64,000 nt of DNA from Curtobacterium sp. MCBD17_013 (GTDB lineage: Bacteria; Actinomycetota; Actinomycetes; Actinomycetales; Microbacteriaceae), in assembly GCF_003234565.1 (NCBI RefSeq), contig NZ_QKTU01000008.1, positions 1 through 64,000 of the forward strand, in the 5' to 3' direction. Within the stretch, counting starts at the first letter, position 1, and each line of letters starts with the position of its first letter. Positions 52,649 through 60,007 of the stretch are shown here, piece after piece. The notes beneath the pieces were generated by a model. The model was not told the DNA's origin. It saw only the letters and a program-made list of their open reading frames with translations, and made no database searches. The position numbers and the translations under genes were made by a program.

Positions 52649-52700
52649 AGATCGCGCAACACGCCGCTTCCCACCATCGGGAAGCGGCGTGTTCTGCGAT
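52649..52700. terminator. Strong hairpin between convergent genes, AGATCGC-flanked
   Basis: AACACGCCGCTTCCC (52658-52672) and GGGAAGCGGCGTGTT (52679-52693) are perfect 15-bp arms with loop ACCATC. Outside them AGATCGC and GCGATCT extend the stem past a 2-nt mismatch. Likely bidirectional terminator between the SDR and the minus-strand gene. Confidence 0.7.
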
Positions 52701-52733
52701 CTGGGCGTTCCAAGTCCGGGCCGTCCGGGGGCG

Positions 52734-53069
52734 TCAGCGGGTGTCAGGGGCGGGGCGCATCCGCGCCATGCGCTGCAGCAGTTCACGTGCGGACAACGCC
52801 GCGGCGAGTTCGACCTCGACCGGCTGGATGCCGAAGGCCCGCTCCATCTCGGCCCGGCGCGCCAGGTCGGCGACGGGTACCTCCGGACGCTGCGGCAGCT
52901 TCGCGACGGCCTCGGCCGCGGCCTCGAAGGCACCGGCCGGAGCGCCGAGGTGCTCCCACATGAGCCGGACGTCCCGTGCGACCTCGTCCGCGCCGCCACC
53001 GAGCTCGAACCCGGTGCTCGCCATCTGCGCGAGGCCCTGTGCCAGATCGTCGGGGGACATGGCGTCCAT
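52734..53069 (-). CDS. Helical hypothetical protein
   Basis: 111 aa, almost entirely predicted helical, with conserved-looking segments FELGGGADEVARDVRLMWEH and FGIQPVEVELAAALSARELL. No membrane segment or catalytic motif. Starts possible at 53069 or 53060. Function not recognised; the upstream 95 bp are Arg/Pro-rich in all frames and appear non-coding. Confidence 0.6.
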   Translation of the reverse strand: MDAMSPDDLAQGLAQMASTGFELGGGADEVARDVRLMWEHLGAPAGAFEAAAEAVAKLPQRPEVPVADLARRAEMERAFGIQPVEVELAAALSARELLQRMARMRPAPDTR

Positions 53070-53164
53070 CCTCGCACCGCGATCCCGGCGCCGCGCCAGC
53101 GGTGTCCCGCCGGCCCGGTCCGTGCCGGCCCGGTCCCGACGGCGCGGTCCCGACGGGACGTGGG

Positions 53165-54460
53165 TCAGCGCTGCCGACGGAGGCCGTGACGCGGCGTCGC
53201 GGATCCGGACGACTCGGGCGCGTCGACGGTGAGCCGACGGCGACGCGCCAGGGCGAGCACGGCGATCCCCGCCAGGAGCAGGGCCGAACCGAGCGCGATC
53301 GCCGGGCGGTCGTCCTGCCCGGTGAACGCGAGGGAGCCCGATGTGTCGGTCGCAGCGGCAGCAGCCGGTACGGCGCTCGCTCCGGCCGGGGACACGCGCG
53401 CGGTGCCGCCCGAGGGGGACGGCGTCGGCGTCGCGATCGGCGCGACGGCAACGGCGACGCCCTGCCCCATGCCGCCCGCGCTCGCCTGGATCATCTGTGC
53501 ACCGGCATCCGTCGTGGCGGTCGTGCCGTCGGTGGCGCGGGTGGTGACGGTCGCCACGTTCTGCTCGGTGCGGGACGGACCGTCCCCGTTCGCCGTGCGC
53601 TCGGAAGCCGCGATCTCGACCCGGTACTGGTCCGCGACGGTGAGTGTGGGCCAGGACACGGTCACGCTGGTGGTGGAGCAGGTGACCGGGATCCCCGACC
53701 CGGGAAGGTCGGCGATGTGCGTGTAGACGCCGTCGACGTAGGAACCCTCGGAGAGCTGCACCGTGGCGCAGTCGAACTGCCAGGTCTGTCCGGCGGGAAC
53801 GGCGTCGGTGGTCGTGGCGGAGGCGAACGGGCCGTTCGGGGTGTCGATGTGCCAGACGACCGCGTCCGTCGGGTTCGTCCGGCCCTGGTCGGGCCGCGCC
53901 CACGTGCCGTACTTCGACGCGGCCGCCGGGTCACCCCAGGCCGGGCCGGTCGGCGTGATCGGCGTCGTGAACTGCCGCCCGTCACTCGTCGTCGAGGTGA
54001 TCGGGGTGGTGACACCGCCCGGGGTCGTCGTGCCGTTGAAGTCCGACTGGACGTACGCCGTGCCGCAGGTGTCGCGGTGCGTGTCCACGTAGTTCGTGAA
54101 CGTGAACGAGACGATCCACGGGGTGCTCGATGCGATCGTTGCCGTCGCCACCGTCGCGCCGGTCGCGGGGTCGTCGAGTTCGAAGCCCGTCGGCAGGTGG
54201 CCGAGGTGGTCGCTCAACGTGAGGCCGAACGTGTCGCCGGCGTGGGCGTCGGCGGGCGCGCACCAGTCGATGGACGTGCGGAGCTGACTGCCGAGCGCCG
54301 GCGTGGTCGGGCTGACGGTGACGTTCGTGATCGCGCCGGAGACCTCGGTGGCGTGGGCTGCGGGGCCGGCGGCCAGGACGAGGGCGCCCGCGACGGCGAG
54401 GGTGACACCGCCCACGATCGGGATCCGGACACGGCGGACGAGGGCATGCTTCGGGTACAT
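53165..54460 (-). CDS. Cell-wall-anchored surface protein with LAxTG-type sorting signal
   Basis: 431 aa. Signal peptide with basic n-region (MYPKHALVRRVRIP) and Ala-rich cleavage near 40. Residues about 45-300 form beta-sandwich adhesin-like domains of the SdrG/fibrinogen-binding type (SPTTPALGSQLRTSIDWCAP, PTGPAWGDPAAASKYGTW). After a Thr/Pro-rich stretch comes LAFTG, a hydrophobic helix and RRRR: a sortase signal of the LAxTG kind used by class E sortases. No sortase gene is in the window. ATG with CAGGAG 6 nt upstream. Binding partner unknown. Confidence 0.8.
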   Translation of the reverse strand: MYPKHALVRRVRIPIVGGVTLAVAGALVLAAGPAAHATEVSGAITNVTVSPTTPALGSQLRTSIDWCAPADAHAGDTFGLTLSDHLGHLPTGFELDDPATGATVATATIASSTPWIVSFTFTNYVDTHRDTCGTAYVQSDFNGTTTPGGVTTPITSTTSDGRQFTTPITPTGPAWGDPAAASKYGTWARPDQGRTNPTDAVVWHIDTPNGPFASATTTDAVPAGQTWQFDCATVQLSEGSYVDGVYTHIADLPGSGIPVTCSTTSVTVSWPTLTVADQYRVEIAASERTANGDGPSRTEQNVATVTTRATDGTTATTDAGAQMIQASAGGMGQGVAVAVAPIATPTPSPSGGTARVSPAGASAVPAAAAATDTSGSLAFTGQDDRPAIALGSALLLAGIAVLALARRRRLTVDAPESSGSATPRHGLRRQR

Positions 54461-54576
54461 GGTGCTCCTGGGATACGGGGTCGCGGGTTCGGGGCCCGCG
54501 TCGGGTGTGGTCATGCTACGTCGTCGCTCCCGATACCCCGAGGGCGCCGCCCCCCGGTTGTCCCCTGAAGAGAGGA

Positions 54577-54591
54577 CCCCCGGACCGGGGG
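54577..54591. promoter_or_regulatory. 15-bp palindrome in surface protein/TetR intergenic region
   Basis: CCCCCGG, centre A, CCGGGGG, located between the surface-protein start and the divergent TetR gene. Could be a TetR operator or a hairpin. Confidence 0.35.
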
Positions 54592-54698
54592 GTGCGGAAG
54601 AAACCTTCTGGGCGGTTTGATCGTAGGGACGGACACGACGTCCGCCAGACCGGACCAGGGTGCCAACGTCGTCCGCCCTCCCGTCTCCACGAAGGGGC

Positions 54699-55376
54699 AT
54701 GATGCTCGACCACACCAACGCGGACACCGCGGCCGCTGCCGCCGCAGCCCAGACGCTCCACCTCCGCGTCATCATCGTCGACGGGGCCGTCGACCTGCTC
54801 CACGAGGTGCCCTTCCACGAGGCCCGTCCGGACGCCGTCGCCGCCCGCATCGGCATCTCGCTCGAGGAGCTCCACCAGCACTTCCCGTCGTGGGACGGCC
54901 TCGTGCTCGCCGCCGTCGACCGGTGGAACGGCCAGCGCACCGAAGCCATCGAGCACACCCTCGGCGACGTCAGCACCGTCGAGTTCCTCCGCGCGATGGT
55001 GGCGTCGAACGTCCGGCAGCCCGCGCTCATGCGCCTGCTCGTCGCCCTCGCGAGCGTCGCGAGCGACTGCACGCACCCCATGGCCCCCTACCTGCAGTCG
55101 CGGTACCAGCTGTTCGTCACGCAGATCCGCCGCGGTCTCGAGCACGACGTCGCCGTCGGTCGTGCACCGCACACCATGGACCCCCGTCGCGGCGCGGAGC
55201 AGCTCATCGCCCTCTACGAGGGCCTGCAGCTGCAGGCCCTGCTCCGGCAGGACCTCGACCTGATGTCGGCGTTCGACCGGGCGGCCTCCCGCCTCGAGCG
55301 CGGTTGGGAGGAGCGGTACCAGGTGCGCGCTCCGCTCACGCCGTCGACGTGGGTCGACGACGCCTGGTCGCTCTGA
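54699..55376 (+). CDS. TetR-family regulator
   Basis: 225 aa with an Ala-rich N-terminus, then HTH (about 30-75: VAARIGISLEELHQHFPSW) and a helical ligand-binding domain. Similar in its HTH end and in CTHPMAPYLQSRYQLF to the TetR at 38754, so the two are paralogues. Starts at 54699 or 54702 are equivalent; GAAGGGG is the ribosome site. Divergent from the surface-protein gene, which it may regulate. Confidence 0.82.
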   Translation: MMLDHTNADTAAAAAAAQTLHLRVIIVDGAVDLLHEVPFHEARPDAVAARIGISLEELHQHFPSWDGLVLAAVDRWNGQRTEAIEHTLGDVSTVEFLRAMVASNVRQPALMRLLVALASVASDCTHPMAPYLQSRYQLFVTQIRRGLEHDVAVGRAPHTMDPRRGAEQLIALYEGLQLQALLRQDLDLMSAFDRAASRLERGWEERYQVRAPLTPSTWVDDAWSL

Positions 55377-55429
55377 GTCACGGCGAACGCCGCCCGGACC
55401 GCCCTGGGCCGTCGCGCTGACCTACGCCG

Positions 55430-56011
55430 TCAGACCGCGACGCTGAGGCAGCGGCGGAGACCGCGGAGACCGCTCCGGATCCGCGTCTTCGCGGTGCCGA
55501 CCGGGACGCTCAACCGGTCGGCGACCTCCAGGTCCGTGAGCCCGTCGCGGTACCGCAACAGCACGGCGGATCGCTGGTTCGGCGTGAGGCCGGCGAGCGC
55601 GTTCCGCACCGCGACCCACTCGGCCAGCACGTCCAACCGCTCGGCGGCGTCGTGGTCGACCGGCTCGAAGTCCCGCATCCCGACGCGGATCTCCCGCTGC
55701 CGGGTGCGCTCGATGGACCGGACCCGGTCGACGGCGCGGCGGTGGGTGAGGGTCTGGAGCCAGCTCGTCGCCGAGGCGCGCGCGGGGTCGTACGGTGTCG
55801 TGTCGTCGGACCAGACGTCGAGGAGGACGTCGTGCACGACCTCCTCGGCCTGGGCGTGGTCGACGAGCGTCCGGCGGGCGAACGACACGAGGCGCGGCGT
55901 CAGCCGGACGTAGAGCTGGCGGAAGGCCTCGCGGTCGCCGCCGCAGACGGCGATGAGCAGCGCGTCATCGCTCGTCGTGACGGGGTCGGTGGTCGGTCGA
56001 CGGTGCAGCAT
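55430..56011 (-). CDS. ECF RNA polymerase sigma factor, SigK-like
   Basis: 193 aa. Region 2: LYVRLTPRLVSFARRTLVDH then AEEVVHDVLLDVW and SWLQTLTHRRAVDRVRS. Region 4: LAGLTPNQRSAVLLRYRDGL, LSVPVGTAKTRIRSGLRGLR. Length and sequence fit the SigK/ECF19 group, which normally is paired with a membrane anti-sigma factor; none is encoded next to it. Instead a BLUF photoreceptor gene is divergent, 223 bp away. The ATG at 56011 was chosen so that region 2 begins at a normal distance. Confidence 0.88.
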   Translation of the reverse strand: MLHRRPTTDPVTTSDDALLIAVCGGDREAFRQLYVRLTPRLVSFARRTLVDHAQAEEVVHDVLLDVWSDDTTPYDPARASATSWLQTLTHRRAVDRVRSIERTRQREIRVGMRDFEPVDHDAAERLDVLAEWVAVRNALAGLTPNQRSAVLLRYRDGLTDLEVADRLSVPVGTAKTRIRSGLRGLRRCLSVAV

Positions 56012-56234
56012 CTCGGGTCCGTCTCGGGTGTCGTGATCTCGGGTGGTCCTGTCGACGCTGACTCCGCCGACGGGGTACGACGGCTGCGTCTCGTCTACTC
56101 GTGCCTCCTGGACCGGCTCGGAGGCACCGTTCGGGCCGTGCTTCCCCGATGCGCCCCGAACTGGGTGTCCCGCTCGCGGCGGTCGTGGGTGGAATCTGGG
56201 TCCTACCCCTGATCCCCACCTGAGGAGAACCGTC

Positions 56235-56660
56235 GTGCTGTCCACCGTCTACACCAGTTCCGCGACGTACCCGTTCACGGATGACGACCTGGCGGTCCTG
56301 CTCCTGAACAGCCGCGCGAACAACGCCCGTGCCGGTCTGACCGGCGTCCTGCTGCACCAGGACGGGCAGTTCATGCAGGTGCTCGAGGGCCCCGACGACG
56401 CCGTGCGCGAGCGCTACGCGATCATCGCGTCGGACCCGCGGCACGGTGCGGTCCAGCTCGTCGCGCAGGAGTCGATCGCCGAGCGTCGGTTCCCGGCGTG
56501 GACCATGGGGTACCGCGCGGTCGTCGACACCGGCGCCGACGACCTGCCCGGGTTCGACGACTTCTTCAGCGCCCCCGCGGCCGGTCGGACGTCGGAGACC
56601 GCGGCGCGGGTGCAGGACCTCGTCGCGCAGCTCGGTGACGAGGACCCGACCGCGGCCTGA
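56235..56660 (+). CDS. BLUF-domain blue-light photoreceptor
   Basis: 141 aa, single BLUF domain plus a short helical tail. The flavin photochemistry residues fit in both identity and spacing: Tyr6, Asn30, Gln48, with Trp89 and Met91 (AppA Tyr21, Asn45, Gln63, Trp104, Met106). The GTG start has GAGGAG 7 nt upstream. It has no effector domain, so it should act by protein contact. Divergent from the ECF sigma gene, making a light-controlled anti-sigma or co-factor role a reasonable hypothesis. Confidence 0.9.
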   Translation: MLSTVYTSSATYPFTDDDLAVLLLNSRANNARAGLTGVLLHQDGQFMQVLEGPDDAVRERYAIIASDPRHGAVQLVAQESIAERRFPAWTMGYRAVVDTGADDLPGFDDFFSAPAAGRTSETAARVQDLVAQLGDEDPTAA

Positions 56661-56766
56661 GCCCCGGCGCAGGAGGCGGATGTCGGCGATCCTCGGCGCG
56701 CCGTCCGCGGGACGACGATGATGAACGGGTCCGTTCCGGGCCTCGGGGCCCACGCGAGGAGGCCCC

Positions 56767-57381
56767 ATGCAGCTGTACGCCACCGATCCCGTCCGTCGTG
56801 TGCGGCAGCTGGTCGCCGACGTGGTCGCCCTCGTCGCGATCGTCCTGGCGGTCCTGCTCGGGCGCGCGGTCGGGGCGTCGATCGCCGCACTCGGTGACGT
56901 CGGTCGGCGCGTGCAGGACGCGGGTGAGGGTTTGCGCAGCACCATGTCGCGGGCGGCGGACCGCATCGCCGACCTGCCGTTCGCGGGCCGTGCCGTGAGC
57001 GCGCCGTTCCGGAACGCGAGTGACGCCGCACGGACCCTCGTCGCCGCGGGGCGCGACCAGCAGGAGGCAGCCCACCACGTCGCGGTCCTCGTCGGCGTCG
57101 TCGTGGCGGGCCTGCCCGTCCTCCTCGTCGTCGTCCTGTGGCTGCGCCGGCGGGGCGGCTTCGTGCGGCGGGCGGCCGCGGTCCGGGCGTTGCTGCGCAC
57201 ACCGCTCGGACTGGAAGCCCTCGCGGCACAGGCGTTGGCGCACGCGCACCCCCGCACGCTGCGTGCCGTGGAACCCACCGTGGTCGAGCGGTGGCGGGAC
57301 GGGGAGCCCGACGCGGTCCGGGTCCTCGCCACACTCGCGCTCCGCGACGCCGGGGTGCCGCTCCGGCTCCTGCCGCGCTGA
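56767..57381 (+). CDS. Membrane protein of unknown function
   Basis: 204 aa. Helix 1 at about 17-42, an amphipathic region with GDVGRRVQDAGEGLRSTMSR (coiled-coil-like), helix 2 at about 103-127, then a cytoplasmic C-terminal domain rich in Ala, Leu and Arg. Topology (two helices with a helical external region) resembles sensor input domains but there is no signalling domain. Ribosome site GAGGAGG. Function unknown. Confidence 0.7.
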   Translation: MQLYATDPVRRVRQLVADVVALVAIVLAVLLGRAVGASIAALGDVGRRVQDAGEGLRSTMSRAADRIADLPFAGRAVSAPFRNASDAARTLVAAGRDQQEAAHHVAVLVGVVVAGLPVLLVVVLWLRRRGGFVRRAAAVRALLRTPLGLEALAAQALAHAHPRTLRAVEPTVVERWRDGEPDAVRVLATLALRDAGVPLRLLPR

Positions 57382-57456
57382 CGTCGACCGGAGACGCAGG
57401 GAGTCAGTGCGATCCTGGTGTGTCCACAGGAAACGCACCGAGTCCCAGAAGGATCA

Positions 57457-57885
57457 ATGCACCAGCTCCACAGCACCACCCGTTCCACCCGATTCGTGGT
57501 CGGCGCCGCGACCGCACTCGCAGCGGCCGCACTGCTCGCCGGCTGCAGCTCGAGCACCTCCGCCGGTTCCTCCGGCTCCACGTCGGCCTCCTCCGCATCG
57601 GGGTCGTCGTCCTCGTCGAAGCTGCCGGCGAACTTCCCGAAGGCCGTGCCCGTCGTCAAGGGCGACGTGATCGTCGCCCGCGGCAACGCCAGCGACGGCT
57701 GGAGCGCCACCGTCTCGCCGAAGGGCGGGAAGGGCTTCGCACAGGCGGGCCAGGCACTCGCGTCTGCCGGCTTCACCAAGCAGGGCGGCGGCACCGCCAC
57801 GCAGGCGACCTACACCAGCGACCGCTACACCGTGAGCATCAGCACGCCCGGCTCGTCCGTGACGTACATCATCTCGACGCGCTGA
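57457..57885 (+). CDS. Small lipoprotein
   Basis: 142 aa. Lipobox LLAGC with Cys30, followed by a low-complexity Ser/Gly/Thr linker and a compact domain of about 75 residues (FPKAVPVVKGDVIVARGNAS ... YTVSISTPGSSVTYIIS). Ribosome site AGAAGGA. Its last codons and stop lie in the first unit of an 8-bp tandem repeat. No family recognised. Confidence 0.78.
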   Translation: MHQLHSTTRSTRFVVGAATALAAAALLAGCSSSTSAGSSGSTSASSASGSSSSSKLPANFPKAVPVVKGDVIVARGNASDGWSATVSPKGGKGFAQAGQALASAGFTKQGGGTATQATYTSDRYTVSISTPGSSVTYIISTR

Positions 57886-57939
57886 CGCGCTGACGCGCTG
57901 ACGCGCTGACGCGCTGACGCGCTGACGCGCTGACGCGCT
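57876..57939. repeat. 8-bp tandem repeat (8 copies of GACGCGCT)
   Basis: Eight perfect copies of GACGCGCT plus a degenerate ninth, beginning inside the last codons of the lipoprotein gene. The TGA stop is in the first junction, so copy-number change would alter only the 3' UTR. It immediately precedes a terminator hairpin. Confidence 0.95.
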
Positions 57940-57955
57940 GACGCTCGATCGCGCC

Positions 57956-57991
57956 GACCGGATGGAGGCCCGGAGTGGCCTCCATCCGGTC
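57956..57991 (+). terminator. Terminator hairpin of lipoprotein gene
   Basis: GACCGGATGGAGGCC (57956-57970) and GGCCTCCATCCGGTC (57977-57991), perfect 15-bp arms, loop CGGAGT, followed by CGCTTTGCGC. Confidence 0.75.
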
Positions 57992-58020
57992 CGCTTTGCG
58001 CAACCCCCCGGACGGAGATC

Positions 58021-58035
58021 GCTAGACCGTCTAGC
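58021..58035. promoter_or_regulatory. Palindrome GCTAGAC-c-GTCTAGC (candidate operator)
   Basis: Perfect 7-bp arms with one central base, ending 8 bp before the ATG at 58044. The CTAGAC/GTCTAG form is typical of TetR-type operators. No regulator gene is adjacent. Confidence 0.5.
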
Positions 58036-58043
58036 TTCATGTC

Positions 58044-58397
58044 ATGTTGATCCCCAGCGTGTTCGACTTCGAGCCGGACCGCCTCCGTAGCTACTCGGCG
58101 TCGCGCATCGACCGGCTCCTGCAGGACCGGCCCGTCGAGTACCTGGCGCACCTGTCGGTGGCGCGGCAACTCGACACGTGGATCGCGCAGACGCTGGCGG
58201 ACCCCGACCCGGACGACGAACGGTTCGACGCCGGGTTCGTTGCGGCCCTCCGCGCGGTCCGTGACTGCCTGCGCCAAGGGGACTTCACGCCGGGTGGCCT
58301 CCACGGCAGCCGCCCGAGGGACGGGGCCGGAACAGGCCCCGACCCCGACCCCGACCCCGACCCGGGCGCGGCGGCGGGCGGCACCCCCGGGACCTGA
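58044..58397 (+). CDS. Hypothetical protein with Asp-Pro repeat tail
   Basis: 117 aa. An N-terminal ~85-residue helical part (LRSYSASRIDRLLQDRPVEY) is followed by a disordered tail with PDPDPDPDP encoded by an in-frame 6-bp repeat (gacccc) that could vary in length by slippage. A palindromic operator overlaps its promoter. Function unknown. Confidence 0.6.
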   Translation: MLIPSVFDFEPDRLRSYSASRIDRLLQDRPVEYLAHLSVARQLDTWIAQTLADPDPDDERFDAGFVAALRAVRDCLRQGDFTPGGLHGSRPRDGAGTGPDPDPDPDPGAAAGGTPGT

Positions 58398-58433
58398 ACC
58401 GCCCCCGCAGCTGAGCGCAGTGACCGACGGCGC

Positions 58434-59474
58434 TCAGACCTCGCCGGCCCGAGCCCCCGCCCACAGGTCGATGCCGGCCGAGTCCACCGCGTGCTCGTCG
58501 ATGGCGCGCAGCTCGTCCTCCGTGAAGGACAGGTGGTCGAGCGCCGCGACGTTCTGTTCGACCTGCTCGACCCGCGAGGCGCCGATCACGAGCGAGGTCA
58601 CCCGCTCGTCGCGGAGGGCCCACGCGAGTGCGAGCTGGGCGAGGGACTGCCCCCGAGCGGCCGCGATGTCGTGCAGCGCCCGGAGGTGACCGACGACCTC
58701 GGGCGTGATGACCGAGGGGTCGAACGAGGTGCCGGCGGCGGCGCGGGTCCCCTCGGGCACGCCGTCGAGGTACTTGCCCGTGAGCAGGCCCTGCGCGAGC
58801 GCCGTGAACCCGATGACCCCGAACCCGAGCTCGTCCGCGGCGTCGAGGAGGCCCTCGGTCTCGATCCAGCGGTTGAGCATCGAGTACGACGGCTGGTGGA
58901 TGAGCAGCGGGGTGCCGAGGTCGCGGAGGATCGCCGCCGCCTGGCGGGTCCGCTCCGTGTCGTACGAGGAGATCCCGACGTAGAGCGCCTTGCCCTGTCG
59001 GACAGCCGTGTCGAGCGCGGTCATGGTCTCCTCGAGCGGCGTGGAGGCGTCGAGGCGGTGCGAGTAGAAGACGTCCACGTAGTCGAGGCCCATGCGCTGC
59101 AGCGACTGGTCGAGCGATGCGAGCACGTACTTCCGACTCCCGCCGCCCTGCCCGTACGGACCCGGCCACATGTCCCAACCGGCCTTGGTCGAGATGACCA
59201 GCTCGTCCCGGTACGGGTGGAGGTCCTCCCGCATGATGCGGCCGAAGTTGATCTCCGCGGCGCCGTAGGGCGGCCCGTAGTTGTTCGCGAGGTCATGGTG
59301 CGTGATCCCGAGGTCGAACGCCCGCCGGCTGATCGCGCGCTGGGTCTCGAACGGTCGGTCGTCACCGAAGTTGTGCCAGTACCCGAGTGAGAGCAGCGGC
59401 AGGTCGAGGCCGGACCGGCCGGTCCGGCGGAACGGCATCGAGTCGTAGCGGTCGTCACGGGCGACGTAGGTCAT
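58434..59474 (-). CDS. Aldo/keto reductase, YghZ (L-glyceraldehyde 3-phosphate reductase)-like
   Basis: 346 aa. Catalytic Asp/Tyr in HHDLANNYGPPYG, Lys in ISTKAGW, His in YSHRLD; NADP site VIGASRVEQVEQN near the C-terminus. The MWPGPYGQGGGSRKY loop is characteristic of YghZ/AKR14. In E. coli the enzyme reduces methylglyoxal and glyceraldehyde 3-phosphate. ATG with GGAGG upstream; its start overlaps the stop of the HTH gene (ATGA), so the two form an operon. Confidence 0.92.
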   Translation of the reverse strand: MTYVARDDRYDSMPFRRTGRSGLDLPLLSLGYWHNFGDDRPFETQRAISRRAFDLGITHHDLANNYGPPYGAAEINFGRIMREDLHPYRDELVISTKAGWDMWPGPYGQGGGSRKYVLASLDQSLQRMGLDYVDVFYSHRLDASTPLEETMTALDTAVRQGKALYVGISSYDTERTRQAAAILRDLGTPLLIHQPSYSMLNRWIETEGLLDAADELGFGVIGFTALAQGLLTGKYLDGVPEGTRAAAGTSFDPSVITPEVVGHLRALHDIAAARGQSLAQLALAWALRDERVTSLVIGASRVEQVEQNVAALDHLSFTEDELRAIDEHAVDSAGIDLWAGARAGEV

Positions 59475-59860
59475 GGGGATGTGCCTCCGAGCGGGGTGGG
59501 GATCAGGGGTCCAGCCTCGCACGGCGGACGGAGGGGTGGGTCTCCCCACGGATCGACGCCGGCGCAGCGGTGGACCGGACCCGGCTCGGTCCCGACGCCC
59601 TGCGTGAGCGCGGCGAGTTCTCGGAGCGCCGAGCGACGCTCGTCCTGCTCGTGCTCCTGGTCCGCGACGAGGTCACTCAGGGGTACCCGACGGTGTCGAC
59701 CTGGCTTCTGGAACGGGATCGCACCCGCTTCGAGGAGCCTGACCAGGGTGGGCCGGGAAACGCCGAGCTGGTCGGCGCCTTCGTGTGTCGTCAGCTGCAT
59801 CCGCGACGGGATCACGGCCACCCCGTTGCCCGCGGCCAGGGTGTTCGCGACCTGTTCCAC
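59471..59860 (-). CDS. Excisionase/MerR-type HTH protein (antitoxin-like)
   Basis: 129 aa. Core: VEQVANTLAAGNGVAVIPSR, then LTTHEGADQLGVSRPTLVRL and HRRVPLSDLVADQEHEQDER. This is the pattern of HTH_17 antitoxins usually followed by a PIN or RelE-type toxin. No toxin follows; instead the stop overlaps an aldo/keto reductase start by 4 bp. The frame stays open upstream of the GTG (reads ...IPAEIFDVVEQ), so the true start may be earlier or lost. The C-terminal ~45 residues are Pro/Gly-rich and probably extend beyond the family domain, suggesting a fusion or deletion that removed the toxin gene. Confidence 0.65.
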   Translation of the reverse strand: MEQVANTLAAGNGVAVIPSRMQLTTHEGADQLGVSRPTLVRLLEAGAIPFQKPGRHRRVPLSDLVADQEHEQDERRSALRELAALTQGVGTEPGPVHRCAGVDPWGDPPLRPPCEAGPLIPTPLGGTSP

Positions 59861-60007
59861 GACATCGAAGATCTCGGCCGGTATGAGGCGTTCGCGGCCG
59901 TGTCGAACGACGCGCGGCGGGCCACACGTAGCCTGGATCGGTGCCGTCCTCCTCCCGGTCCTGTCCGTCCGTCACGCGCCCCGTCGCGATCGGTTCGGCG
60001 GACTGAC

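Noticed and set aside
57876..57939. 8-bp repeat array considered as CRISPR or phase-variation tract
   Set aside because: No spacers, so not CRISPR; the stop codon is in the first unit, so copy number cannot switch the reading frame.
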